NCBI GenBank assembly: GCA_050008575.1
Contig: JBEKMJ010000022.1
Span: 59,051 to 123,050 of the forward strand
Direction: 5' to 3'
Source: Bog-159 sp050008575
GTDB taxonomy: Bacteria; Acidobacteriota; Terriglobia; Bryobacterales; Bryobacteraceae
Length of the DNA stretch: 64,000 nucleotides
Within the stretch, counting starts at the first letter, position 1; the number at the start of each line of letters is the position of its first letter. The notes beneath the pieces are model-generated. The model made no database searches. It was not told the origin of the DNA and saw nothing but the letters and a program-made list of their open reading frames with translations. Of this stretch, positions 1 to 8,380 are shown piece by piece. A program made the translations under genes and the position numbers.

Positions 1-836
1 CCGATGCCAATTTGGAATTCGTGAAGGCCGAAGGCTTCACCAGCATGCAACTGCGGCTCAATCCGGACAAGCTGGACGATGCCGCGATTGCGGCCCTGAA
101 AGACAAGATCCAGCAGTCCGGGATCTACGTTTCTTCGCTGGCGGTGGATGGAAACCACATCGACCCGGATCCGGGCAGGCGCGCCAAACAGAACGAATAC
201 GCCGCCAAGTGCATCGAGCTGTGCGGCAAGCTGGGTATCCCTAACATCGGCGGGCAATCCGGCACCATGAAGGGCGAGCCGTTGGCCAAACAGGTGGACG
301 AAATCGTGCGCGTGTACACGGAGAAATATTTTCCGTTATGCGAGAAGCACGGAGTGCGCGTGTTGTGGGAGCCTTATGCCGGCGGGCCGAACATCGCCAC
401 CGGGCCGGTGGGTTGGGAGGCGCTGTTCAAGGCCTTTGGCAACAGCCCGCACGTGGGGCTGCAATTCGATCCTTCGCACCTGATCTGGCAGTTCATGGAC
501 CCGGTGCAGGCGGCGCGCGAGTTCGCGGATAAGATTTACGACGTGCATCTGAAGGACACCGAAATTTTGTGGCACGTGGTGCGGCGGGCGGGCATCCAGC
601 CGGTGAATCGCGCGAGCTGGTGGCGCTTCCGGGTGCCCGGTTACGGTTCGATGGACTGGAAGGGATTTTTCTCGGTGCTGGCGGAAGTGGGGTACCAGGG
701 CGCCATGAACATCGAGAACGAGGACGAATTCTTTTATCCGCCGTACGTGGAGCGCAATTTCACAGAGCAATATAAGCGCGGGTTCCGCGTGGCGCACGAA
801 TTTTTGAAGACGCTGGTGCCGCCGGTGACGGCTTAG
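1..836 (+). CDS. Sugar phosphate isomerase/epimerase, 5' truncated by window edge
   Basis: The reading frame is open from the window edge (residues DANLEFVKAEG precede the first possible start), so the true N-terminus lies outside. The visible part is about 277 residues of a xylose-isomerase-like TIM barrel (AP-endonuclease-2 superfamily). Likely metal ligands sit in WEPYAGG, QFDPSH, DVHLKDTE and NIENEDEF, at the ends of beta strands as expected for this fold. Members isomerise or epimerise sugars or inositols; the substrate cannot be read from the sequence. No operon partner is visible, and the stop is followed by a repeat-rich gap. Confidence 0.85.
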   Translation, partial: DANLEFVKAEGFTSMQLRLNPDKLDDAAIAALKDKIQQSGIYVSSLAVDGNHIDPDPGRRAKQNEYAAKCIELCGKLGIPNIGGQSGTMKGEPLAKQVDEIVRVYTEKYFPLCEKHGVRVLWEPYAGGPNIATGPVGWEALFKAFGNSPHVGLQFDPSHLIWQFMDPVQAAREFADKIYDVHLKDTEILWHVVRRAGIQPVNRASWWRFRVPGYGSMDWKGFFSVLAEVGYQGAMNIENEDEFFYPPYVERNFTEQYKRGFRVAHEFLKTLVPPVTA

Positions 837-854
837 CGGAATTTGCGACCCTTT

Positions 855-1097
855 GTGGTGGGGGCCTGTCGGGATGGGCCTACGGCCCACCAATCGTGAT
901 GAAGACCCGCGTGGGGCGGCGCCATGCGCCGCCGCGGGGCTTTACCCCCACCGGGGCGCGCTTGCTCGCCGAAGAGCGGGCCTGCAAGGCCCGCGCAGGC
1001 TGCGAGCCAGGCTGCGAGCCTGCCCCACGGCGGCGGACAGAATGTAGAAAAGCGGTGGGTTTTCGACCGTGCGCGGGTTCTCCGGAACCTGGCAGCG
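855..1097. repeat. Palindromic repeat cluster after the isomerase gene
   Basis: This non-coding stretch carries the first member of the modular repeat family. A composite element from GTGGGGC at 911 to GCCCCAC at about 1029 contains the hairpins GGCGGCGC-CAT-GCGCCGCC, CGGGCCTGCAAGGCCCG and GCAGGCTGCGAGCCTGC. A smaller palindrome (GTGGGGGCC with GGCCCAC) lies near 856-890. Positions about 1031-1074 hold an extra module, read in reverse at about 57385-57429. Short open frames across it look like artefacts of GC-rich palindromes. Confidence 0.8.
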
Positions 1098-1841
1098 CTA
1101 ATAGGGGCGGCGCACCGGCGGGTATGCGGCCGCCGGCGGCGGAGCGGCTGGCCGGTCCACCGGCCTCTCCAGCACCAACGACCGCAAATTGGGAATCGGC
1201 GCGTTATTGAGACGGCTGGGCTTCTCCGACGGCTGCGCGTGTCCGGCGGTGAGGTTCTTCAGGCCGAACAGCGCCAGTTCGAAACGATCCTTCACACCCA
1301 CCTTTTGGAATAGACGGGACAAATAGACCTTTACAGTGCCTTCGGAGATCTGCAGGGTGGAGGCGATCTCCTTATTCTTCAAGCCGTGGGAAAGCAGCGT
1401 GATGAGCTGGCCTTCGCGCTGGCTCAACACGACGCGCTTGGCGGCCAGGAAGCTGTCGGTGAGGGCCTTCTCGAACCACAACTCGCCCTCGTGCACCTTT
1501 TGCAGGCACTTCACTTGCAGGTCGGCGGGCAAGGTCTTGCGCAAGATGCCGCGCACGCCCAAGCCCATGGCCTGAAAGGCGAGCTCGGTGGAGATCACGT
1601 TCACCCATAGCACCAGCTTGGATTCCTGGACGACGCGTTTGATGTCGCTCAGGACGCCGAAAGTGACGTCCGGCGTGAGGTCCAGCAGCAGGATATCGGG
1701 GGCGTCGGTTTGCAACCGCTCCACTAATTCCGGTATTCCGGAGTATGAACTCTCCAATTGGAACCGGCCCGTGGCTGTCAGCACGGCTTCCAAACCCTTG
1801 GCCAGGATGGGTTGATCGCTATACAAGTAGACGCGCGTCAT
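1098..1841 (-). CDS. NarL/FixJ-type response regulator (receiver + LuxR HTH)
   Basis: The 247-aa product has an N-terminal CheY-like receiver with probable phospho-acceptor Asp54 (DILLLDLTPD) and conserved Lys102. One acidic-pocket residue is present (Asp9) and the next position is Gln, so phosphorylation may be atypical. Residues 140-195 form a LuxR-type HTH (LSQREGQLITLL, then ISEGTVKVYLSRL). The last 45 residues are Pro/Ala-rich. The ATG at 1841 is preferred over an upstream start because GAGG sits just before it and the receiver begins there. It is divergent from the PilZ/Tad operon and is the obvious candidate regulator of it. No histidine kinase is adjacent. Confidence 0.88.
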   Translation of the reverse strand: MTRVYLYSDQPILAKGLEAVLTATGRFQLESSYSGIPELVERLQTDAPDILLLDLTPDVTFGVLSDIKRVVQESKLVLWVNVISTELAFQAMGLGVRGILRKTLPADLQVKCLQKVHEGELWFEKALTDSFLAAKRVVLSQREGQLITLLSHGLKNKEIASTLQISEGTVKVYLSRLFQKVGVKDRFELALFGLKNLTAGHAQPSEKPSRLNNAPIPNLRSLVLERPVDRPAAPPPAAAYPPVRRPY

Positions 1842-2261
1842 ACCGCCTCGTCGGCCCTGTGGCCGCTCCTCATTAAGAATTCCGCCAGTACGGCTCCGGC
1901 GGATGGACACCTTGTTGGGGCACCTGAATATGAATTGTCAACTCTAGATTGGCTGGTTGTCAATTGAAATCGTAAAAAAAGTTGAGATTTCTTTTGGCCT
2001 CCCGTCGTGCGGCCACAGATTCACGCAAGTAAGCCTCTGGTGGGCTCGCCGGCCGCCTCGCTCCGGCGGTTTCGGACCGTCTTAAATTAGAATTTGGCCG
2101 AAAATAGCGATTTGTACGATATCGTTAGTTAACTTATGCAGCAGTGGGCGGCGCGGGCGCGCTTTCAAAGGAGAACAACATGCAATTAACTTCGGGAAGC
2201 AGATAGTTATCTCCTATTTACGGTATTGCGCCTGGACGCCCCGCAGGTCTAAAGTCGCATC
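1842..2261. promoter_or_regulatory. Divergent regulatory region between regulator and Tad locus
   Basis: This 420-bp gap is clearly more AT-rich than the genes around it. It contains two direct TTGTCAA copies at 1935-1941 and 1957-1963, 22 bp apart (about two helical turns). They read TTGACAA on the minus strand and could be operator sites or -35 elements. An A7 run follows near 1974-1980. The AT-rich 2085-2140 stretch probably holds the plus-strand promoter, but I could not fix a -35/-10 pair. Confidence 0.5.
2180..2206 (+). CDS. Possible 8-codon leader peptide MQLTSGSR
   Basis: An ATG with a near-ideal ribosome-binding site (AAAGGAG at 2167-2173, 6-nt spacing) opens a frame of only eight codons ending in TAG at 2204-2206. 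It lies about 55 nt upstream of the PilZ gene. It may be a translated leader affecting downstream expression, or the remnant of a longer gene. No terminator/antiterminator pair is obvious after it, so attenuation is speculative. Confidence 0.3.
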   Translation: MQLTSGSR

Positions 2262-2663
2262 GTGTACCCGGAAAGCATTTCTCGGATGAATCGCCGCGGC
2301 AGCACCCGCGTCGCGGTACGGCTGGTATGCCACTTGGTTTGGCTCGAAGGCGGGCCGCGCAGCACGATGCTTACGGAAAACATCTCCCGCGACGGCATGC
2401 TGTTGCGGTGGGAAGAATCCAGCGCACGGCTTCCGCGCGTGGGCGAGATGCTGATCGTCGAAGTCGAATTGCCCGAGCAGGAAGGTTTCGAGCGGCGCTG
2501 CATACGCTGCCAGACCACGGTGGCGCGGCTGCATGCGGAACCCGGCGCCACGTTTACTTGGGTGGGGTTGCGCATTCACGCCATGGATTTCCGGGTGGCG
2601 CAGGGCGCGGCGGCGCGCTACGAGCCGGTCAGTTATAACGGCCGCGGCAGCCGGGTGTTTTAA
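2262..2663 (+). CDS. PilZ domain protein
   Basis: The 133-aa soluble protein matches the PilZ c-di-GMP receptor pattern: an RxxxR element at residues 12-16 (RGSTR) and the NISRDG motif at 40-45 ([D/N]xSxxG). A beta-barrel-like remainder ends in VGLRIHAMDF. The GTG at 2262 gives the stated start. An ATG at 2286 would leave only four residues before RxxxR and also lacks a good ribosome-binding site, so the start is uncertain. It is the first gene of the Tad-side operon, 9 nt before the next gene, which suggests c-di-GMP input into pilus assembly or adhesion. That link is inferred from position. Confidence 0.85.
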   Translation: MYPESISRMNRRGSTRVAVRLVCHLVWLEGGPRSTMLTENISRDGMLLRWEESSARLPRVGEMLIVEVELPEQEGFERRCIRCQTTVARLHAEPGATFTWVGLRIHAMDFRVAQGAAARYEPVSYNGRGSRVF

Positions 2664-2672
2664 GAGCAAAGC

Positions 2673-4331
2673 ATGTCCAACGCCAAAACCAACCCGGTGC
2701 TGCGGATTCTGCCGTCGATGACGGACTTCGCGTTTTTGATGCCCCTCATCTTTATCTTCGCGGGCATGCACGGCGCCAAGACCCTTTTGAGCGACGGCGA
2801 CACGGGATGGCACGTGCGCACCGGCGAGTGGATTATGAGCCATGGGCGGGTACCGGACAAGGATTTGTACTCGTTTACCAAGACGGGCCAGCCGTGGTTT
2901 GCGTGGGAGTGGTTGTGGGACGTGATCTTCGCCTGGCTGCACCAGCACTGGGGCATGGCCGCAGTGGTGGTGGGGAGCGCCCTGGTGATCGCGCTGACTT
3001 CCGCCCTGGTATTCCGGCTGGCGTTCCGCAAAGGCGGCAATCCCCTGATCGCCATTGCGCTCACTTTCCTGGCGGTGGCCAGTTCTTCCATTCATTTTCT
3101 GGCGCGGCCGCATTTGTTCACGCTGCTGTTCACGGTGGTGTTCTACACGATTTTGGAACGCGTGCGGCAAAGCCGGAGCGCGCGCCTGTTGTGGTGGCTT
3201 CCGGTGTTGACGGTGCTGTGGACCAATCTGCATGGGGGATGGTTCATCGGGATCGTGCTGACCGGCTGGTACGGAGCCGGCGAATTGGCGGGCGCCTTGT
3301 TCGACGAGGGGCCGGGAGCATGGCGCGCGGCGGTGAAGCGCACGCTGCCTTACGCCGGGATCGCCGCGGTGTGCCTGGCCGCCAGCTTGATCGGGCCCTA
3401 CACCTATCACCTGCACGTGCATATTTGGGAATACCTCACGGACTCGTTCCAGCGTGAGCACATTCAGGAGATGCTGCCCATCAGTTTCCAGAATCCGGCG
3501 GCGCGCTACTTCGAAATCATGCTGCTGGTGGGTGGCGGGGCGTGCCTCTGGCATCTGCGCCGCAAGCGCTTCACCGAGGTTCTGCTGCTGGTATTTTTCG
3601 CGCACATCGGGCTGATCGCCTCGCGCAACATTCCGATTTTTGGGATCGTGGCGGCGCCGGTGCTGGCGCTGGCCGTAACCGAGTGGATTCAAACGCTGGA
3701 GGATGCGCCGGTGTCCGGATGGCTGCGCAACCTGGCGCGGGCGCTCAAAAACATGGGCGATTCGATTGGCGGAATGGAAGGCGAGTGGCGCACGCACGCG
3801 GTCAGCGCGGCGGCGTTTGCGTTGGTCACCGCCATCCTCTACGCGCCCACGCCTCCGGAGAATTTCCGCGCCCGATTCGACGCCAGGACTTTCCCGGCGA
3901 AGGCGCTGGCCAGCCTGGGAGACGGGGCGGCGCAGAGCCGCATCTTCACCTACGACCAGTGGGGCGACTTTTTGATTTACATGCATCCCAAAAACCGGGT
4001 ATTCATCGACGGCCGCAGCGATTTTTACGGCCGCAAGTTCGAGGAAAAATATCTGGATATCATGGGCGTCAACTACAAGTGGCAGCAGTATTTGAACGAG
4101 TACGGCGTGGACACCGTGCTGCTGCCGACGGCCGCGCCGCTAGCCGGCGCGCTTAAGGAATCGAGCCGATGGCACGTGGTCTACGACGACGGCGATGCCA
4201 TTGTATTCCGGACGGGTGTCCGCCCGGAAGGCCCCCCAGTTTCCGCCGTCAACCGCGGCGGGAAAGATCGTGATCGCAAGATCACGAATACCCAACCCAG
4301 CGATCGGACGATCGCCAAAACCAAAACTTAG
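2673..4331 (+). CDS. Polytopic membrane protein, glycosyltransferase-39-like architecture
   Basis: The 552-aa protein has about ten hydrophobic segments between residues 15 and 400 and a soluble C-terminal domain. An early loop carries DGDTGWHVRTGEW and WFAWEWLWD, an arrangement resembling the first periplasmic loop of lipid-dependent membrane glycosyltransferases. Catalytic residues cannot be assigned with confidence. The C-terminal part (YDQWGDFLIYMHP, then VFIDGRSDFYG) is typical of acidobacterial homologues. It follows the PilZ gene by 9 nt and ends 14 nt before flp, so it is probably co-transcribed. A role in surface glycosylation is a guess. Confidence 0.7.
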   Translation: MSNAKTNPVLRILPSMTDFAFLMPLIFIFAGMHGAKTLLSDGDTGWHVRTGEWIMSHGRVPDKDLYSFTKTGQPWFAWEWLWDVIFAWLHQHWGMAAVVVGSALVIALTSALVFRLAFRKGGNPLIAIALTFLAVASSSIHFLARPHLFTLLFTVVFYTILERVRQSRSARLLWWLPVLTVLWTNLHGGWFIGIVLTGWYGAGELAGALFDEGPGAWRAAVKRTLPYAGIAAVCLAASLIGPYTYHLHVHIWEYLTDSFQREHIQEMLPISFQNPAARYFEIMLLVGGGACLWHLRRKRFTEVLLLVFFAHIGLIASRNIPIFGIVAAPVLALAVTEWIQTLEDAPVSGWLRNLARALKNMGDSIGGMEGEWRTHAVSAAAFALVTAILYAPTPPENFRARFDARTFPAKALASLGDGAAQSRIFTYDQWGDFLIYMHPKNRVFIDGRSDFYGRKFEEKYLDIMGVNYKWQQYLNEYGVDTVLLPTAAPLAGALKESSRWHVVYDDGDAIVFRTGVRPEGPPVSAVNRGGKDRDRKITNTQPSDRTIAKTKT

Positions 4332-4345
4332 GAGAAGAAAGAACA

Positions 4346-4531
4346 ATGACGACGTTATTGCGCAACCTGTGGAACGACGATCAAGGCCAGGACCTGATCG
4401 AGTATACGCTGCTCATGGCCTTCGTGGCCCTGGCATCGGCGGCCCTTTTCATCAGCTCGGGCACCAGCATCAGCAAGATCTGGAGCACGACGAACCTCCA
4501 ACTGAGCACCGCGGCCTCTACCGCCAGCTAA
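4346..4531 (+). CDS. flp: Flp/Fap type IVb pilin
   Basis: The 61-aa prepilin has a short charged leader (MTTLLRNLWNDDQG) followed by a hydrophobic helix starting QDLIEYTLLMAF. Gly14 marks the predicted prepilin-peptidase cleavage site, and Glu19-Tyr20 match the conserved E5/Y6 of mature Flp pilins. It is the major structural subunit of Tad pili. A good ribosome-binding site (AGGAGAA) precedes the ATG. The gene is followed by a hairpin that may let pilin mRNA outnumber the assembly genes. No prepilin peptidase (TadV/CpaA) or TadE/F pseudopilin is in the window. Confidence 0.93.
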   Translation: MTTLLRNLWNDDQGQDLIEYTLLMAFVALASAALFISSGTSISKIWSTTNLQLSTAASTAS

Positions 4532-4538
4532 AAGCGAC

Positions 4539-4557
4539 GGCGCCGGGGGCGCCTTTA
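4539..4557 (+). terminator. Hairpin attenuator after flp
   Basis: GGCGCC-GGG-GGCGCC at 4539-4553 is a perfect 6-bp stem with a 3-nt loop, followed by TTT. It lies 8 nt after the flp stop. A partial terminator here would explain high pilin and low assembly-protein expression. The T tract is short, so readthrough is likely. Confidence 0.5.
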
Positions 4558-4560
4558 CCG

Positions 4561-4625
4561 GGGCGCTCCTGGCGTTGTTTGGCGGCTGGTGGTGAGCGGC
4601 TGGTGCTTGGTGGTTAGGAATTGGT
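4561..4625. repeat. GCTGGTG-rich low-complexity repeat
   Basis: Imperfect reiterations of GCTGGTG/TTGGTGG (GGCGGCTGGTGGTGAGCGG and the following bases) fill the gap between flp and cpaB. A similar stretch occurs at 12822-12860, so this is a second dispersed repeat type distinct from the palindromes. Confidence 0.55.
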
Positions 4626-4655
4626 GCGATTGTATTGCGGGAATAGAGGAATTCA

Positions 4656-5552
4656 ATGAACCAACGATTCATCTCGGTATTGGTCTTCGCCTTTGTAGTC
4701 GCGGGCTGCGCCAGTCTGCTGCTGTACCGGCTGACCGTCAGTCATGGGAGCGCCCAAGCGGCGCCCTCGACGGCGAAAGCGCTGGTAGCGTCGCGCAATC
4801 TGGAGCTGGGCGCGATCATCAAGGATACGGACGTGAAAGACACCCCCTGGGCGGGCGCCCTGCCCACCAATGCCGTGCTGAAGCGGGAAGACGTGATCGG
4901 GCGCGGCGTCACCACCACCATCTACGAAGGCGAGCCGATCGTGGAGAACCGGTTGGCCCCCAAGGGCGCGGGCGGCGGTTTGGCGGCCATGATTCCGTCC
5001 GGCATGCGCGCCGTGGCCGTGCGCGTCAACGACGTGGTCGGCGTGGCCGGATTCGTAGTGCCGGGAATGCGCGTGGACATTCTGATCTCCGGCAGCCCGC
5101 CCAATAACAACGCGTCGCAGGGCAGCCTCACGCGCACGCTGCTGCAGAATATCGAAGTGCTGTCCGCCGGACAGGATTTTAAGAAAGACAACGAAGGCAA
5201 GCCGCTCGGAGTGGGTGTCGTGAACCTGCTGGTGACGCCGGAACAGGCCGAGATGCTTAGTCTGGCGAGCAACCAGACCACCATCCAGCTCGTGCTGCGG
5301 AATCCGCTGGACACGCAGGTGGCCAAGACGCCGGGCACCGCGGTGGTGGAACTGTTTGCGGTGAACGGGCCCCGCAAACGTCCCGAGCCGGAGAGAGTAT
5401 ACGTGAAGGTGCCCTCCAAGCCGGCGCCGCCACCTCCGCCGCCGGTGGAGGTGAAGCCGCCGCCGCCCGTGCGGCAGACCTTCGTCATGGAAGTGATCAA
5501 CGGCAACCGCAAGACCGAAACGAAATTCGATACGACATCGGAGGTCAAATAA
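4656..5552 (+). CDS. cpaB: Flp pilus assembly protein CpaB/RcpC
   Basis: The 298-aa protein has an N-terminal signal-anchor (residues 5-27, FISVLVFAFVVAGCASLLLY), an SAF/CpaB domain (about 40-110: VASRNLELGAIIKDTDVK, then GEPIVENRLAP) and an RcpC-type domain (GMRAVAVRVNDVVGVAGFVVPG). A proline-rich linker of PPPPPP type follows and then a short tail. CpaB acts in the periplasm with the secretin. The ATG is preceded by GAGGAA. It ends 1 nt before cpaC, indicating translational coupling. Confidence 0.9.
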   Translation: MNQRFISVLVFAFVVAGCASLLLYRLTVSHGSAQAAPSTAKALVASRNLELGAIIKDTDVKDTPWAGALPTNAVLKREDVIGRGVTTTIYEGEPIVENRLAPKGAGGGLAAMIPSGMRAVAVRVNDVVGVAGFVVPGMRVDILISGSPPNNNASQGSLTRTLLQNIEVLSAGQDFKKDNEGKPLGVGVVNLLVTPEQAEMLSLASNQTTIQLVLRNPLDTQVAKTPGTAVVELFAVNGPRKRPEPERVYVKVPSKPAPPPPPPVEVKPPPPVRQTFVMEVINGNRKTETKFDTTSEVK

Positions 5553-5553
5553 C

Positions 5554-7152
5554 GTGTCACGCGAACGCATATTTCCGCGCCTGGCCGCCGCGGCGGGCGC
5601 GCTGATAGCGCTGGCCGGCCTGCCCGGCGCACTGCCGGGCGCCGAGCTGCAAACCCAGAATACGCCCCTGGTGGTGACCGTAGGCAAGTCCCTGGTGCTC
5701 GACAACGCCATGAATATCCAGCGCATCTCGCTGGCCAACGGCGACTTGGCCGAAGCCGTGGCGGTAAATCCGCGCGAAGTGTTGATCAACGGAAAAGCGG
5801 TGGGCGAGACCTCGCTGGTGATCTGGCAGCAGGGCGGTCCGCGGTTATTGTTCGACCTCACGGTGCGGGCCAGTAACAGCAAGCTGGACAACGTTCGCGC
5901 GCAAATGGCGCGGGAGCTGCCGGGGCAAGACGTCAGCGTCTATCTGGAAGGCGAGACCGCATTCGTACACGGCACCGTCAAGGACATGATCAGCGGCGAC
6001 CGGGCCGCGAGCATGGCCGCCACGTTGGGGAAAGTGGTCAACCTTTTGCACGTGGATACGCCCGCGGAAGAGCCGCAGATCCTCCTGAAAGTGCGCTTCG
6101 CGGACGTGGATCGCAGCTATAGCCAACAGCTTGGCTTCAATCTGTTTAGTACGGGCGCCACCAATACCATTGGCACCACCACCACCGGGCAGTTTTCACC
6201 GGCGACCGTGACCATCCCGTTGGCGGGCAGTCCCGCTACCGCCACGGCGAGTGCGCTGAATATTTTTCTGTACCGCCAGGATTTGAACCTGGGCGCCACC
6301 ATCGAAGCGCTGGAAGCCAAGAACCTGCTGCAGATGCTGGCGGAGCCCAACGTCCTGGCGATGAACGGCAAGCCGGCCAGCTTTATATCCGGCGGCGAAT
6401 TTCCCGTGCCGGTGGTGCAAGGCGGCGCCAATGTGGGAGCGGTGACCATCCAGTTCCGGGAATTCGGCGTGAAGTTGAATTTCCTGCCGACTATTACGCC
6501 GCGCGGCACCATCCGGCTGCAGGTGGCGCCGGAAGTCAGCTCGCTCGATTACACCAACGGCGTGGTACTGAACGGATTCACGGTCCCGGCGCTGGACACG
6601 CGCAAGGTGCAGACCGAGATCGAGCTCGAGAACGGCCAGAGTTTCGCCATCGCCGGACTCCTCAACAACAACTTTAACGAGACTATCGACAAGGTTCCAG
6701 GACTGGGGAACATCCCGCTGCTGGGCAAGCTGTTCCAGAGCCGGACCCTCACCAAGAGCAACTCGGAACTGCTGATCATGGTGACGCCGGAGATTATCCG
6801 CCCGATTCCGGCCGGCCAGGCGCGGCCCGACGTACCGATGCCCAAACCCTTCCTGAAGAGCGATCTGAAGGAAGCGCCGCGCAGTCCCGGAATCGATGTC
6901 ACCGGACCGGTGCCGGTGAAACCGGAGCGCGAGACGCTGACGCACGAAGAGTTAGAGCAGATACAGAAGAAGGAGCAAGGCCCGGTGCCCGGCAGCGGGC
7001 AGCCGACGCTGTTGCTGCCCTTGATGATGAATCCGGCGGGCGGGACCGTCAATCCGCAAACCCCGTCGGCTCCGCTGCCTGGCACCGGAGCGTCCGGCAG
7101 CGGCGCGGGATCGAGCGCGCCGCCAAGCGCGGGAACAGGCACAGGGCAATAA
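5554..7152 (+). CDS. cpaC: Tad pilus outer-membrane secretin CpaC/RcpA
   Basis: The 532-aa protein has a signal peptide (to about residue 30), an N-terminal pilus/BON-type region (VVTVGKSLVLD), and a type II/III secretin domain from about 180 to 425 (VPGLGNIPLLGKLFQSRT is the classical secretin signature). It ends in a low-complexity Pro/Gly/Ser tail of about 100 residues. It should form the outer-membrane channel for Flp fibres. The start is GTG at 5554 with GGAGG 10 nt upstream. The extended tail is unusual for the family and may be surface-exposed or periplasmic. Confidence 0.92.
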   Translation: MSRERIFPRLAAAAGALIALAGLPGALPGAELQTQNTPLVVTVGKSLVLDNAMNIQRISLANGDLAEAVAVNPREVLINGKAVGETSLVIWQQGGPRLLFDLTVRASNSKLDNVRAQMARELPGQDVSVYLEGETAFVHGTVKDMISGDRAASMAATLGKVVNLLHVDTPAEEPQILLKVRFADVDRSYSQQLGFNLFSTGATNTIGTTTTGQFSPATVTIPLAGSPATATASALNIFLYRQDLNLGATIEALEAKNLLQMLAEPNVLAMNGKPASFISGGEFPVPVVQGGANVGAVTIQFREFGVKLNFLPTITPRGTIRLQVAPEVSSLDYTNGVVLNGFTVPALDTRKVQTEIELENGQSFAIAGLLNNNFNETIDKVPGLGNIPLLGKLFQSRTLTKSNSELLIMVTPEIIRPIPAGQARPDVPMPKPFLKSDLKEAPRSPGIDVTGPVPVKPERETLTHEELEQIQKKEQGPVPGSGQPTLLLPLMMNPAGGTVNPQTPSAPLPGTGASGSGAGSSAPPSAGTGTGQ

Positions 7153-7155
7153 GAA

Positions 7156-8313
7156 ATGTATTCGTTGACGCTAGGTCTGGCGATCGAAACCAAGCAGCTC
7201 TGGGACGAAGTCCAGGCCTGCCTGCCGAATCTGCCGTTGCGCCCGGTGATCGAGCACCAGGACATGTCCACCCTGGGCTCGTTCCTGGAGCGATTGGAGC
7301 GCCTGCGCCCGGAAGTGGTGCTGCTGGACGTGGCGTTGGCGAAGGAGCCGTTGAACGAACTGGTTCCCATGATCCGGGCCAAGGCTCCGGACGCCACCAT
7401 CGTGGCGCTGCATACTACTGCAGATCCGGACGCGATCCTGAACGCCATGCGCGCCGGCGTCAATGAATATGTATATCCGCCTCTGGAGGCGGCATTGCGT
7501 GGGGCACTCGAACGCCGCTCCACGGACGGAAGGCGGCATAGCGGGCTGCGTTGGGGCGGGCGCACCGTGGGATTCTTCTCCTCCAAGGGCGGGTGCGGCG
7601 CCACCACCGTGGTCTGCCACCTGGCCGTGGAATTGGGACGCCATGGCCAGAAGGTTCTGCTGGCGGACCTGGATCTGGACGCCGGGCTGATCGGATTTCT
7701 GACCAAGGCCAAGCCGGGCTACTCCATTCTGGACGCCGTCAACAATCTGCACCGCATGGATGTGAGTTACTGGAAGGCGCTGGTATCGAACGGCATTCCG
7801 GGAGTGGAGATCATCGCCGCGCCGGCCGCCACGGCGGATAAGACCTATCCGCGGCAGGAGCAGTTGCGGCAACTGTTCAGTTTCTTGCGGTCGTGCTACG
7901 ACTTCACCCTGATCGACCTGGGACGCAGCCTGACGCGCGTGGGCGTGGCCGCACTGGAAGAGATGGACGAGGCTTACCTGGTGAGCACGCTGGAAGTGCC
8001 GGCGCTGCACCAGGCCAAGCAAGTGCTGCAAATCCTGATGGACGCCGGCTATGGAAAAGACCGGCTGAAATTAATCCTGAACCGGGTGCCGAAGCGCTCG
8101 GAACTGGCGCCGGGCGAGATCGAAAAGATCCTGGGATTGCCGGTGTACGCGGTACTGCCCAGCAGCTATCCGGAGTTGCACGAGTGCTATTCGCTGGGCA
8201 AGCTGCTGCCGGAGCGGAGTTTCCTGGGGAAACAAATCCGGGAGCTGGCCATGCGTATGGCGGGCGTGGACGAGCCGCCCGCGAAGAAGAAATTTGGCGG
8301 GTTGTTCGGGTAG
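7156..8313 (+). CDS. cpaE: Tad pilus localisation ATPase CpaE/TadZ
   Basis: The 385-aa protein has an N-terminal atypical receiver domain (Asp58 in VVLLDVA; AGVNEYVYPP near 100-109) and a C-terminal MinD/ParA-like ATPase. Its deviant Walker A is SKGGCGATT at residues 143-151. Ala replaces the second Lys, as is typical of TadZ/CpaE rather than a true ParA. These proteins place the pilus machinery, often at a cell pole. It starts 3 nt after the secretin stop. A palindromic repeat separates it from cpaF. Confidence 0.9.
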   Translation: MYSLTLGLAIETKQLWDEVQACLPNLPLRPVIEHQDMSTLGSFLERLERLRPEVVLLDVALAKEPLNELVPMIRAKAPDATIVALHTTADPDAILNAMRAGVNEYVYPPLEAALRGALERRSTDGRRHSGLRWGGRTVGFFSSKGGCGATTVVCHLAVELGRHGQKVLLADLDLDAGLIGFLTKAKPGYSILDAVNNLHRMDVSYWKALVSNGIPGVEIIAAPAATADKTYPRQEQLRQLFSFLRSCYDFTLIDLGRSLTRVGVAALEEMDEAYLVSTLEVPALHQAKQVLQILMDAGYGKDRLKLILNRVPKRSELAPGEIEKILGLPVYAVLPSSYPELHECYSLGKLLPERSFLGKQIRELAMRMAGVDEPPAKKKFGGLFG

Positions 8314-8316
8314 CTT

Positions 8317-8358
8317 GTGGGGCGGACCTGCAGGTCTGCGCGGGTCCTCCGGGACCCG
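8317..8358. repeat. Palindromic repeat inside the Tad operon
   Basis: The element begins with GTGGGGC, 3 nt after the cpaE stop. It contains GACCTGCAGGTC and CGGGTCC-TCC-GGGACCCG hairpins. It separates two genes that are normally co-transcribed, so it could act as an mRNA processing or stability element there. Confidence 0.75.
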
Positions 8359-8380
8359 TATCCCGATTGGAGACTAAAAC

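Noticed and set aside
2214..3986. Very long minus-strand open frame over the PilZ and membrane genes
   Set aside because: Its translation is Arg/His/Gln-rich without domains, and the plus strand encodes clear PilZ and membrane proteins. It is the usual antisense artefact of GC-rich codons.
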